Positions 14,395-21,436 of a stretch of DNA of 21,436 nucleotides are shown piece by piece. Numbering within the stretch: the stretch's first letter is position 1; every line of letters begins with the position of its first letter. The DNA comes from CAZSAT01 sp964604675 (lineage in GTDB: Bacteria > Myxococcota_A > UBA796 > CAJQPC01), in assembly GCA_964604675.1 (NCBI GenBank), contig CAZSAT010000117.1, positions 1 to 21,436 of the forward strand, in the 5' to 3' direction. The notes beneath the pieces were generated by a model, which was not told the DNA's origin, did no database searches, and worked only from the letters and a program-made list of their open reading frames with translations. The position numbers and the translations under genes were made by a program.

Positions 14395-15032
14395 GCCGGT
14401 CCCGCAACGACTTCGGCCGATGCGCCCGCTGCGGCGTGGTGGTCGCCCGGTGCTTCTGTGCCGCGCTCGTCCCCGAGGCCACGGATCTCCGGATCGCGCT
14501 CGTGTGCCACTACAAGGAGCACCACAAGACCTCCAGCACCGCCCGCTTGATTGCGCACTGCTGCGCAGGCACCACCGTGCACGACTGGCGCGGCCGGGGC
14601 GCACCCTTCTCCGGACCCCGCCTGGACGACGACACGTGGCTGCTGTTCCCGGGTGGCGAGGCCTCGCCCGAGGATCTGCCGGCCGGCGCCCAGGTGATCG
14701 TGGTGGACGGAGCGTGGAAGCAGGTGGGCAAGATCGTGCGCTTCGCGCCAGGCCTCGCCGCCTTGCCGCGGGTGTCCGTGGCCGTGACCGAGGCCAAGGG
14801 GCCGCTGCTCCGCCGTCGGGTGCGTCGTGGAGGCATGAGCTCGGCAGAAGCGATCGCCGCCCTCCTGGAAGCGCGCGACCAGGAGCGCGCTGCCGCCGGA
14901 CTGCGGCGAGGTCTGGCGGCCCAGATCGAGGCCATCCTGGCGAGCAAGGGCCTCTCCGTGGAGCGTCGACAACGCCAACTGCGTCACAGCTCACGCGGCG
15001 CGGGGGTGGCAACCCCCTCCGATGACGGGTAA
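14391..15032 (+). CDS. DTW domain protein, probable tRNA-uridine aminocarboxypropyltransferase (TapT/Tuaa family)
   Basis: 213 residues from a GTG overlapping the VOC stop. The N-terminal cysteine cluster C-A-R-C...C-F-C matches the zinc-binding start of the family. VCHYKEHHKTSSTARLI corresponds to the 'HPxExxxxSNTarL' motif, followed by WLLFPGGEA and the core motif VVVDGAWKQVGKIV. Family members transfer the 3-amino-3-carboxypropyl group of SAM to tRNA uridine, giving acp3U. The motif that gives the family its name (D-x-T-W) reads D-G-A-W here, so the Thr is lost. The C-terminal tail after about residue 190 is basic and not conserved-looking. It is probably cotranscribed with the ferredoxin gene, which begins 9 bases after its stop. 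Confidence 0.85.
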   Translation: MSRSRNDFGRCARCGVVVARCFCAALVPEATDLRIALVCHYKEHHKTSSTARLIAHCCAGTTVHDWRGRGAPFSGPRLDDDTWLLFPGGEASPEDLPAGAQVIVVDGAWKQVGKIVRFAPGLAALPRVSVAVTEAKGPLLRRRVRRGGMSSAEAIAALLEARDQERAAAGLRRGLAAQIEAILASKGLSVERRQRQLRHSSRGAGVATPSDDG

Positions 15033-15041
15033 TCCGGCGAC

Positions 15042-15779
15042 ATGGGCCTTCGAGACCGGCTGAAGAGCGCCGCCAAGCGCGCTGTGGGCAAGGATGCCAA
15101 CCCCCGTCCGGCGTCGTCCGGGCCGCCCCCCGCGGTGCGTCCGTCGGCTGCGGCCAAAGCGGCCGCGAAGCCAGCGGCTGCGCCCCCCGCACGGGAAGCT
15201 CGCGAGGACGAGCCGGCCATCGCCAGGACGGGCGATCACAAGGCGGATCTCAAGCTGGAGAACCGGGTCAAGGCAGCGCAGAAGCGCGAAGCCCGGAGAC
15301 AGCGGCGGGAAGAGAAGGAGGCTGCCGAGGAAGCCGAGCGCCTGCAGCTCCGCCAGCAGGAGGCCGCCAGGCGGGCCGAGGCCGCGAAGGCCAAGCAGGC
15401 CGCCTTGCGCGACGAAGCCGCGGCGGTGCTGCAGGCCGCAGCCGCAGCCGCAGCCGAGGCTGGCCGCGCCGCAGTCGTCGAGCACACCGTGCACGTCTAC
15501 CACCCCGACGAGAAGATCGACGCCAGCTTCCCCTGTGAAGAGGGTGAGGTGCTGTTGGACGCCGCCGCGCGCGCGGGGGTCGAGCTGCCCCAGAGCTGCT
15601 TGAACGGCGGTTGCTTCGCGTGCGCGGGCCGCGTGGAGAGCGGCGAAGCCGTGATGTCCGACGACCAGTACGTGATGGAGCAGGACAAGATCGACGAAGG
15701 CTTCTACCTGCTCTGCTGCTCCACCGTGAAGAGCGATGTCCGCATCCTGACGCACCAGGAAGACCAGTGTTCCATCTGA
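15042..15779 (+). CDS. 2Fe-2S plant-type ferredoxin domain with a long charged, alanine-rich N-terminal extension
   Basis: 245 residues. Residues 1-60 are basic and Ala/Pro-rich. Residues 65-145 form a continuous Ala/Glu/Arg/Lys/Gln stretch that should be a single helix or coiled coil, ending in a run of alanines. Residues 147-245 are a ferredoxin domain with C186-x4-C191-x2-C194 (in QSCLNGGCFACAG) and a fourth ligand at C225 or C226 (YLLCCSTVKSD), typical of [2Fe-2S] ferredoxins. It would carry electrons to an unidentified oxygenase or reductase. The extension is much longer than in ordinary ferredoxins and has no signal peptide or membrane span, suggesting a scaffold or docking role (inference). 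The ATG has no strong Shine-Dalgarno. The methyltransferase gene begins 13 bases before its stop. Confidence 0.88.
   Translation: MGLRDRLKSAAKRAVGKDANPRPASSGPPPAVRPSAAAKAAAKPAAAPPAREAREDEPAIARTGDHKADLKLENRVKAAQKREARRQRREEKEAAEEAERLQLRQQEAARRAEAAKAKQAALRDEAAAVLQAAAAAAAEAGRAAVVEHTVHVYHPDEKIDASFPCEEGEVLLDAAARAGVELPQSCLNGGCFACAGRVESGEAVMSDDQYVMEQDKIDEGFYLLCCSTVKSDVRILTHQEDQCSI
15435..15452. repeat. GCCGCA hexamer repeated three times
   Basis: Three perfect tandem copies of GCCGCA encode part of the alanine run at the end of the ferredoxin's N-terminal extension. Such runs can change length by slippage in multiples of six bases without breaking the frame. Confidence 0.7.
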
Positions 15780-16753
15780 GGACGGAGCAGGACCTCGACG
15801 GACTGCGGCACGCCACCTACCAGTACGCGGTGATCTGTGGCTGGAGCGACGGGGGGTTGTTCGACGCCCTGCGGGACGGGAAGGCCCGCAGCGCAGCGGA
15901 GCTTCCGGGCGAGGAGCGGGCGATCGCCACGACAGCGCCCGTCCTGGGCAACCTCGGTGTGCTGCTCCGGCAGGAGATCGACGGCGTGGTGTCGTGGCGG
16001 TTGTCACCGTCCGGACGAAGGCTCGTGCGAGCGGGCGTGCTGCCCGTGCCGCGCGCCCTGGCGGGCCTGGGCAACCTCAGCAGGCTCGACGCGGTGCTCG
16101 CAGACGGTGGCCCGGTTCCCGATGAAACCGGCCAGCGCAAGGCCACGAGCGGCGGCGTCCGCGCCGACGACCCCGAGCAGAACCGGCTCTTCATGGACAG
16201 CCTGTGGCGGCGGAGCGCTGTCGGCGCCTCGGAGACCGCACACGCCATCGCCGATCGGCACCCCCCCGGACATGCCCTCGATCTGGGCGGTGGTCACGGC
16301 CGCTACGGAGCCGAGCTGCTCGGGAAGGGCTGGACGGTCACGCTCTTCGACCGCGCTGGCATCGTGGACATCGCCCGGGAGCGCTACGAGGACCAGTTGT
16401 CCTACCTCAGGGGTGACTTCCTCGAGGGCGACCTCGGCGGCCCCTACCAGGCCATCCTGCTCTCGAACATCGTGCACGGCCTCTCGGACGCCGAGCTGGA
16501 CAGCCTGCTCCCTCGCCTCCGTGCCGCCATGAGCGCTGGAGGCCTGCTGGTGCTCAAGGACATGTTCTTCGACGACACCGGTGTGGGCCCGCGGATCCCC
16601 GCGATCTTCGGGGTCACGATGCTGATGCACACCGAGGGCGGTCGAAGCTACGGCGTCGCCGAGCTGCGTCCTCGGCTGGCCGCAGCGGGCTTCGAGCAGG
16701 CCGACCACCTCTACCTGCCGGACCAGTCCTTCTCCCTCGTGATCGCCCGATGA
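15767..16753 (+). CDS. SAM-dependent O-methyltransferase-like protein (winged-helix N-terminal dimerisation domain)
   Basis: 328 residues from the GTG at 15767, which overlaps the ferredoxin stop by 13 bases and is preceded by AGGAAG. The N-terminal half looks like a winged-helix dimerisation domain (GLFDALRDG, then LSPSGRRLV), as in plant-type or acetylserotonin O-methyltransferases. The SAM-binding glycine loop is HALDLGGGHGRYG (D172, G174-G176, G178). LLSNIVHGLSD and LLVLKDMFFDD are the following Rossmann strands typical of the family. The C-terminal half has a longer substrate-binding part. It probably methylates a small molecule; the substrate is unknown. It lies between the ferredoxin and PEGA genes, and its stop overlaps the PEGA gene start as ATGA. 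Confidence 0.87.
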   Translation: MFHLRTEQDLDGLRHATYQYAVICGWSDGGLFDALRDGKARSAAELPGEERAIATTAPVLGNLGVLLRQEIDGVVSWRLSPSGRRLVRAGVLPVPRALAGLGNLSRLDAVLADGGPVPDETGQRKATSGGVRADDPEQNRLFMDSLWRRSAVGASETAHAIADRHPPGHALDLGGGHGRYGAELLGKGWTVTLFDRAGIVDIARERYEDQLSYLRGDFLEGDLGGPYQAILLSNIVHGLSDAELDSLLPRLRAAMSAGGLLVLKDMFFDDTGVGPRIPAIFGVTMLMHTEGGRSYGVAELRPRLAAAGFEQADHLYLPDQSFSLVIAR

Positions 16754-17469
16754 GTGGTGTGGTGTTGATGGGCCTTGCGTGGGCGGCGGACCCGGATCCG
16801 TGGGGCACCCTCGTCATCGACGTCGCGCCGTTCCACGCCACCATCGAGCTGGACGGCGAGGCCATCGGACAGGGGTCGATGACCTTCGACGAGGTGGCGG
16901 TCGGTGAGCACGTGGTGTCCGCCACGGCCGATGGCTACCAGGGTGCGAGCTGGAGCTTCCGGCAAGGCGCGGGGCAGACGGTCAAGTGGACCGTCCGGCT
17001 CGAAGGCCAGACGGTCGACACGGCCACTGCGCCGGCGCTCGAGCCGGAACCGGAACCCCAGCCGGAGCCCGACGAAGAAGCGGAGCCCCAGGAAGAAGCG
17101 GAGCCGCAGGCCTCCCTCCCGATCGAGCCCGATCCCGAACCGTCCGACCCCGCGGCGAGCGCAGCGCCCGAGGAGCCGGAGCGAAGCGGCAGCGTCGCTG
17201 CCAACCTCGCCGTGACGGCCCTGAGCGTCGGCGCTGGCGGCGCGGCGGTCTGGTACTACGGCGAAGCCAAGGATGCGTGGGCCTTCTACGACGCCCAGAG
17301 CAACAAGCAGATCGCCGACCAGATCTACGAGGAGCGCGTAAGGCCGCTACGAAACGCCACCTACGCGCTGGGCGCCGTGAGCGCGGCGGGCCTGGGCATG
17401 AGCGGCGTGTTGTGGTTCACGGCCGACACCTCGGGGGCCACGGTGCTCGGCGTGAACGGCCGGTTCTGA
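16750..17469 (+). CDS. Exported PEGA-domain protein with Pro/Glu linker and two membrane segments
   Basis: 239 residues. A short signal-like start (MSGVVLMGLAWAA) has no basic n-region. Residues 20-88 form a PEGA-type beta domain: LVIDVAPFHATIELDGEAIG, then VAVGEHVVSATADGY. Residues 93-154 are a Pro/Glu-rich linker including two copies of EEAEPQ. Two hydrophobic stretches follow (about 158-180 and 207-227), separated by a helical segment rich in Asn, Gln, Tyr and Asp. PEGA domains occur in surface or periplasmic proteins of many bacteria and often bind peptidoglycan or carbohydrate; the function here is unknown. It is the last gene of the plus-strand run and ends 17 bases from the convergent oleD stop. 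Confidence 0.8.
   Translation: MSGVVLMGLAWAADPDPWGTLVIDVAPFHATIELDGEAIGQGSMTFDEVAVGEHVVSATADGYQGASWSFRQGAGQTVKWTVRLEGQTVDTATAPALEPEPEPQPEPDEEAEPQEEAEPQASLPIEPDPEPSDPAASAAPEEPERSGSVAANLAVTALSVGAGGAAVWYYGEAKDAWAFYDAQSNKQIADQIYEERVRPLRNATYALGAVSAAGLGMSGVLWFTADTSGATVLGVNGRF
17074..17109. repeat. 18-base tandem duplication in PEGA protein linker
   Basis: Two adjacent 18-base units (17074-17091 and 17092-17109) differ at one base and each encode EEAEPQ in the Pro/Glu linker. Together with the surrounding EPEPEP stretch they make a flexible acidic spacer, probably extended by slippage. Confidence 0.75.
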
Positions 17470-17486
17470 GCCTCCGACGCCTCGGA

Positions 17487-18485
17487 TCAGCCGAAGCGTG
17501 CGCGCAGGTCTGCGACGGTTCGCTCGAGCGCTTGCTCGGCGCTCACCGGGGGCGCGTAGCCGCAGTCACCCACCGCACCCGACAGGTCGTAGTGGTGGCT
17601 GGTCGCGAGCTGGGAAGCGACAAACCGGGTCATCGGCGGCTCCCCGCTGAGCGAGAAGGCCCACCAGATGCCCTCGAGGGCGGCGCCCACCGCGCGAGCA
17701 GCGCCCAGAGGCACACGCCGCGTCAACGGTGCGCGCCCGAGGCGGTCCAAGATGGTGTTGAGCCAGGCCCAGATGGCCACGGGTTCCGGGTCCGTGACGA
17801 AGTACGCGTTGCCGGCACACGATCCGTGCGCGAGCGCGTCCGCCGCCTGGAGGTGCGCCCAGGCGGCGTTGTCGACGTAGGTCACACCGACCCGGTTCAG
17901 GCCGTCGCCCACGATGCGCAGGCGCCCGGAGGCGTGCCGGTCCAACACCCTCGGCAGCAAGTGCGGATCCCGCGGCCCGTAGATCAGGTGGGGACGCAAG
18001 GACACGGTGGCGAGCTGATCGGCGTTCGCCGCCAGGACCCGTCGCTCCGCCTCGGCCTTGCTCGCCGGGTAGTGGCACTCGAAGCGCTCCGGGTAGGGGC
18101 AGTCGCGCTCGCTGACGCCCTCGTGGTGCCGGCCGTCGAAGGTGCAGCTGGGCGAGCCGGTGTAGACGAGTCGACCCACGCCGGCGTCCCGGCACGCGTC
18201 GATCACCCTCTGCGTCCCGTGCACGTTGACGCCCCAGTAGCGTTCCTTGCCACCCCAGACTCCGGGGAGCGCGGCGACGTGGAACACCGTGTCGGCACCT
18301 GCGAAGACCTCGGCGAGCCCCAGGCGGTCCTCGGCGAGGTCCCAGCGCACGCACCGCGCGCCGGTGGCCGCCACCTCCGGATAGTCGGACCGACCCACCA
18401 CCACGACCTCGTCGCCGCGCTCGCGCAGGAGCTCGACGACGCGCCGGCCGAGGAAGCCCCCGCCCCCCGTGACCACCGCGTTCAC
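17487..18485 (-). CDS. oleD: OleD, 2-alkyl-3-oxoalkanoate reductase (NAD(P)H-dependent SDR)
   Basis: 332 residues of the extended SDR / 3-beta-hydroxysteroid dehydrogenase type. The N-terminal nucleotide-binding motif is TGGGGFLG (G7 to G13). The catalytic pair is Y139-x3-K143 in HYPASKAEAE, with S111 in VYTGSPS. OleD reduces the 2-alkyl-3-keto acid made by OleA to the 2-alkyl-3-hydroxy acid. The assignment rests on the fold plus the oleC, oleB and oleA neighbours on the same strand. The GTG start overlaps the oleC stop (GTGA). It is the last gene of the cluster and is convergent with the PEGA gene. Confidence 0.93.
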   Translation of the reverse strand: MNAVVTGGGGFLGRRVVELLRERGDEVVVVGRSDYPEVAATGARCVRWDLAEDRLGLAEVFAGADTVFHVAALPGVWGGKERYWGVNVHGTQRVIDACRDAGVGRLVYTGSPSCTFDGRHHEGVSERDCPYPERFECHYPASKAEAERRVLAANADQLATVSLRPHLIYGPRDPHLLPRVLDRHASGRLRIVGDGLNRVGVTYVDNAAWAHLQAADALAHGSCAGNAYFVTDPEPVAIWAWLNTILDRLGRAPLTRRVPLGAARAVGAALEGIWWAFSLSGEPPMTRFVASQLATSHHYDLSGAVGDCGYAPPVSAEQALERTVADLRARFG

Positions 18486-20068
18486 AGGCGCCCCTCGGCC
18501 CAGGCCGCGAGCTCCAGCCGGTGGATCTTGGCGTTGTGGCGGACGTCCACGGGAAAGCGCGGATGGAACAGCACCGTCTCGATGGGCAAGCCGCGCGCCG
18601 CCGCCAGCGCCAGGAGCGCGTCGGTGTCGACCTCGCCGTCCTTCTCCACCACGAGCACCGCGCTCCCCGCGGCCTGCACCAGGGCGGTGCGGGCCACGCC
18701 GGCCTGTCCGTTGAACACGCCCTCCACGGGCACCGTGAACAGGGTCTGATCGTCGAGCACCACGCGGTGGCTCTTGCGTCCGCAGTACCAGAGGCGGCCC
18801 TGCTCGTCGAGGTAGCCCACGTCGCCCATCCGGTGCCAGACGCGCTCGCCGTCGGCGATCTTGTGGGCCGCGTTGGCGGCGGGCTCCTGCTCGTACCGGC
18901 GGGTCACACAGGCCCCCGTCACGCAGATCTCGCCGATCTCACCCTGCGGCAGGATCTCCACCGCCCCCCACTCGGGCAGGTCGTGCTCGGTGATGCGGAC
19001 GATGCGGAGCTCGATGCCGGGTGCGAGGGCCCCGACGCAGGTTCCTTCGCCGGCGAGGCTGCGCGCGCCGGTCTCCGAGAGCACCTGCGAGGTGGAGATG
19101 CTGGCCACCGGCAGCGCCTCGGTGGCGCCGTACGGGGTGTGGATCTCCGCCCCGGCGGGCAGCAGCGCGCGGAACCGGCGGTGCAGGGAGACGGGCACCT
19201 CGCAGCCGGCCGACAGCGCCCGCTTCAGGGTGGGCAGTCCCCTCCCCTGGCCCTCACACCAGGCCGCGATCGGACGCAGCAGAGCCGGGCTGCCGAAGAC
19301 GCTGGTGGCCTCGACCTGATCGATCAGGCCCACGACCTTCGACGGGTCGAGCGACGCGGGCTTGGTGGGATCGATCTCCGGGAAGGCGACGTGCATCCCC
19401 ATCGCCACCGAGAAGAACGCGAAGACCGGAAGGCCGGGCACGTCGACGTCGCCAGGACCGAGGCCGTAGAGCTCGGCGATGCGCTCGGTCTGGCCGACCA
19501 GGATGCGGTGGGTGGTGACGACGCCCTTCGGTGGCCCCGTCGAGCCCGAGGTGAAGAGGATGGCGGCCTCTTCGTCGGGGTCCATCGGCAATGGCTCGAC
19601 CGGCTCACCGGGCTCCCAGAGCGCGCTCAGCCTCGAGGCGCCCCAGGACCAGCCACCTGTCGACACGTGGTGCTCGACCGTCGCGAACGACGACGCGAAG
19701 AGCGGCCGGACGAGGTGCAGCAAGGGAAGCGCCACCAGCCCCCGCGGTGCCATGCGCTTCACGCAGTCCAGCGCCCGCGAGCGGCCCATGCCCGGGTCCA
19801 CGAAGACCGGCGAGCAGCCGATCTTGAAGAGGGCGAAGGTCACCGCCACGAAGTCGTGGCCAGGCTTGAGGAACACGCTCACCCGATCGCCACGACCGAG
19901 CCCGAGGGCCGAGAAGCCGCGCGCGTAGCCGTCCATGCGCTCCCGGAGCTGCCCGAAGCTCAAGGTGTCGAGCTGGATCCGACCGCCGGAGCGCCCGGCG
20001 ACCACGCTCAGCGCGGGCGCGTCGGGACGCTCCGCCGCCTGACGGTCCAACAGCGACGCGACGTTCAC
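18482..20068 (-). CDS. oleC: OleC, beta-lactone synthetase (adenylate-forming)
   Basis: 528 residues from the GTG at 20068. The adenylation P-loop is LFTSGSTGPPKGVV (K181). The motif PYGATEALPVASI and the C-terminal segment PRFPVDVRHNAKIHRLELAAWA, with its conserved Lys, are characteristic of OleC rather than of acyl-CoA synthetases. The enzyme converts 2-alkyl-3-hydroxy acids to cis-beta-lactones using ATP. The start overlaps the oleB stop by 4 bases (GTGA) and its stop overlaps the oleD start the same way, so the genes are probably translationally coupled. The protein is full length and all expected motifs are present. Confidence 0.95.
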   Translation of the reverse strand: MNVASLLDRQAAERPDAPALSVVAGRSGGRIQLDTLSFGQLRERMDGYARGFSALGLGRGDRVSVFLKPGHDFVAVTFALFKIGCSPVFVDPGMGRSRALDCVKRMAPRGLVALPLLHLVRPLFASSFATVEHHVSTGGWSWGASRLSALWEPGEPVEPLPMDPDEEAAILFTSGSTGPPKGVVTTHRILVGQTERIAELYGLGPGDVDVPGLPVFAFFSVAMGMHVAFPEIDPTKPASLDPSKVVGLIDQVEATSVFGSPALLRPIAAWCEGQGRGLPTLKRALSAGCEVPVSLHRRFRALLPAGAEIHTPYGATEALPVASISTSQVLSETGARSLAGEGTCVGALAPGIELRIVRITEHDLPEWGAVEILPQGEIGEICVTGACVTRRYEQEPAANAAHKIADGERVWHRMGDVGYLDEQGRLWYCGRKSHRVVLDDQTLFTVPVEGVFNGQAGVARTALVQAAGSAVLVVEKDGEVDTDALLALAAARGLPIETVLFHPRFPVDVRHNAKIHRLELAAWAEGRL

Positions 20069-20943
20069 GCCACGTCCTGGTCCACGAAGCCCTGGATGGC
20101 GGGGAGCAGGATCTGGGGAGCGTCCTCCATCACGTAGTGCCCGACGCCGGCGAGCGGCAGGCTCCTGGCGTTCGGAAAGCGGGCTTCCCACTGCTCCCGG
20201 AACGCCGGCGTGAAGCAGAAGTCGTCCTCGCCCCACACCAGCAGCATGGGCTTGTCGCGCAGCGTCGCCAGGCCGTTGCCGATCCGCTCCAGCTCGTCCC
20301 AGCTCGGGTGGGAGCGCCGCATGGGGATGTCCTGCACGAAGCGCAGGGTCGCGATCCGGTCCGCCCAGCTCCCGTAGGGGTGGAGCAGGCCGGCCTTGGC
20401 CACGGGGTCGAGCGGCTGGCTGACGGCGCGCACCGTGGCCACGCGAGCGAAGCCGTTGAAGCCCCGAACGGCCACCGGGCCATACAGGGGCCACTTGCAC
20501 GCGGCGATCGAGAAGGGAATGGCCGGGCTCGGGAACGCCGCGGTGTTGGTGACCACGAAGCCCTTGAAGCGGTCGGGCTGCCGCGTGGCCACGCCCATGC
20601 CGATGGCGCCGCCCCAGTCGTGCACGACGAGCAGGATGTCGCGCAGGTCGAGCTCCTCGACCACCCGCTCGAGGTTGTCGACGTGGTCCTCGAGGCGGTA
20701 GCTCCAGTCCTGCGGCTTGTCCGACAGCCCACACCCGATGTGGTCGGGCACCACCACCCTGTGCGAGTCCTGGAAGGTGTCGACAAGCCTTCGCCAGTAG
20801 AAGGACCAGGTGGGGTTGCCGTGCACCGCGAGCATCACGGGGCCTTCGCCCTCGTCGAGCAGGTGCATGGTGCCGCCGCCGACCTCGAGCCGACGTCCCA
20901 CCCACGGATAGACCGCGGCGATCGCGTGCGGAAGGCTCACCAC
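20065..20943 (-). CDS. oleB: OleB, alpha/beta-hydrolase, beta-lactone decarboxylase (haloalkane-dehalogenase-like)
   Basis: 292 residues. The oxyanion region is VHGNPTWSFYWR. The nucleophile elbow VVHDWGGAIG carries Asp (D109) in place of Ser, as in haloalkane dehalogenases and OleB. The catalytic His is H269 in GVGHYVMED. OleB decarboxylates the OleC beta-lactone to the cis-olefin and CO2. Two adjacent GTG codons (20943 and 20940) can start it, and the second overlaps the oleA stop as GTGA. The protein is complete. In some bacteria oleB is fused to oleC; here the two are separate overlapping genes. Confidence 0.94.
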   Translation of the reverse strand: MVSLPHAIAAVYPWVGRRLEVGGGTMHLLDEGEGPVMLAVHGNPTWSFYWRRLVDTFQDSHRVVVPDHIGCGLSDKPQDWSYRLEDHVDNLERVVEELDLRDILLVVHDWGGAIGMGVATRQPDRFKGFVVTNTAAFPSPAIPFSIAACKWPLYGPVAVRGFNGFARVATVRAVSQPLDPVAKAGLLHPYGSWADRIATLRFVQDIPMRRSHPSWDELERIGNGLATLRDKPMLLVWGEDDFCFTPAFREQWEARFPNARSLPLAGVGHYVMEDAPQILLPAIQGFVDQDVA

Positions 20944-21436
20944 CTCACCCCCATGATCGAGCAGTTGAGCCCGCTGCCGATGCCCATCAGGACCGCCTCC
21001 TGGCCCGCGCGCACACGCCCTTGTTCCACCGCCATGGCCAGCGCCATGGGCGCGGCACCGGCGCCACAGTTTCCGAGGGTCGGGTAGACCTTCAAGGCGC
21101 GCTCCTTGGGCAAGCCCAGGCTCGACAGGACCGCGTTGTAGTTCGCCGCACCGACCTGGTGGGTGGCGTACTCCGCGAAGCCGAGCGGGTTCCAGCCCAT
21201 GGCCTGCTCCGCCGCACGCCAGGTCCGACCCGCGAGCGCCACGCCCTCGGCCAGCAGCTTGGGCGCGTCGGTCACCATCCTCTCCTCGGTGCCGATGCAG
21301 AGTCCGCGGTGCTCCGTGGCCGCGTGGGTCACGCCGCCGAGGAACCGATGGGTCGTCCGGGCGCGGCTCGCGTGGACCAGGACCATGGCCACCGCGGCGG
21401 AACCGAGCGTCAGGGTGGCGAGGTTGTCCTTGAACG
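20937..21436 (-). CDS. oleA: OleA, thiolase-superfamily acyl-CoA condensing enzyme (partial, 5' end beyond right edge)
   Basis: About 166 C-terminal residues; the frame is open to the window edge. The segment LTLGSAAVAMVL matches the thiolase core. EYATHQVGAANYNAVLSSLG carries the catalytic His, and GNCGAGAAPMALAMAVEQGRV carries the conserved Asn. The C-terminus MGIGSGLNCSIMGVRW is typical of OleA. The catalytic Cys lies outside the window. OleA joins two fatty acyl-CoAs by non-decarboxylative Claisen condensation to a 2-alkyl-3-keto acid. It is the first of the four ole genes on this strand seen here; its stop overlaps the oleB start. Confidence 0.94.
   Translation of the reverse strand, partial: FKDNLATLTLGSAAVAMVLVHASRARTTHRFLGGVTHAATEHRGLCIGTEERMVTDAPKLLAEGVALAGRTWRAAEQAMGWNPLGFAEYATHQVGAANYNAVLSSLGLPKERALKVYPTLGNCGAGAAPMALAMAVEQGRVRAGQEAVLMGIGSGLNCSIMGVRW

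Noticed and set aside
17466..17490. Imperfect hairpin between the convergent PEGA and oleD stops (CTGA/TCAG and CCGA/TCGG arms)
   Set aside because: The stem is only two 4-base arms with an unequal bulge and no T-tract, too weak to call a terminator.
1..21436. tRNA, rRNA, CRISPR, insertion sequences, attachment sites, riboswitches
   Set aside because: I saw no cloverleaf ends, array-like spaced repeats, transposase genes, flanking inverted repeats or conserved leader structures anywhere in the window.

Overview
The window is a gene-dense, very GC-rich piece of bacterial chromosome. There are 21 protein genes, with no RNA genes, insertion sequences or CRISPR, and no gap longer than about 60 bases. 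Most coding sequences start with GTG (13 of 21 by my choice of starts) and many overlap as GTGA or ATGA. Short lipoproteins, a PEGA-domain protein, a cytochrome c/copper-monooxygenase lipoprotein and an oleABCD cluster together suggest a myxobacterium-like or other deltaproteobacterial-type Gram-negative organism. This is an inference from gene content; no marker gene is present.

Layout. (1) Bases 1-410, minus strand: the N-terminal part of a probable SprT-like protein, cut by the left edge. (2) Bases 435-9375, plus strand: a tight seven-gene run. In order it encodes a membrane-anchored sulfatase-fold (phospho)transferase, an acetolactate-synthase-like ThDP enzyme, an MBOAT acyltransferase, an SGNH/DltD-like partner, a cysteine-dioxygenase-family cupin, a PLP aminotransferase and a MutM-type DNA glycosylase. 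(3) Bases 9392-11828, minus strand: a small lipoprotein, an SRAP/YedK abasic-site protein and a cytochrome c/copper-monooxygenase lipoprotein. (4) Bases 11874-12503, plus strand: a cysteine-pair repeat lipoprotein, followed convergently by a DASS (SLC13) transporter (12500-13978, minus). (5) Bases 14017-17469, plus strand: a VOC protein, a DTW-domain protein, a ferredoxin with a long charged N-terminal extension, an O-methyltransferase and a PEGA protein. (6) Bases 17487-21436, minus strand: oleD, oleC, oleB and the 3' part of oleA, for long-chain olefin biosynthesis through a beta-lactone.

The ole cluster is a known pathway and is essentially complete here, except that the oleA 5' end is outside the window. 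The most intriguing unit is the 435-8612 operon. It combines a thiol dioxygenase, an aminotransferase and a ThDP decarboxylase-type enzyme with three envelope-modification proteins. I propose, as inference only, that it makes a cysteine-derived C2/C3 sulfinate or sulfonate (or a related amino group) and attaches it to, or uses it in, a cell-surface glycan or lipid. This would be a sulfur analogue of the AepX/Y/Z aminoethylphosphonate modules.
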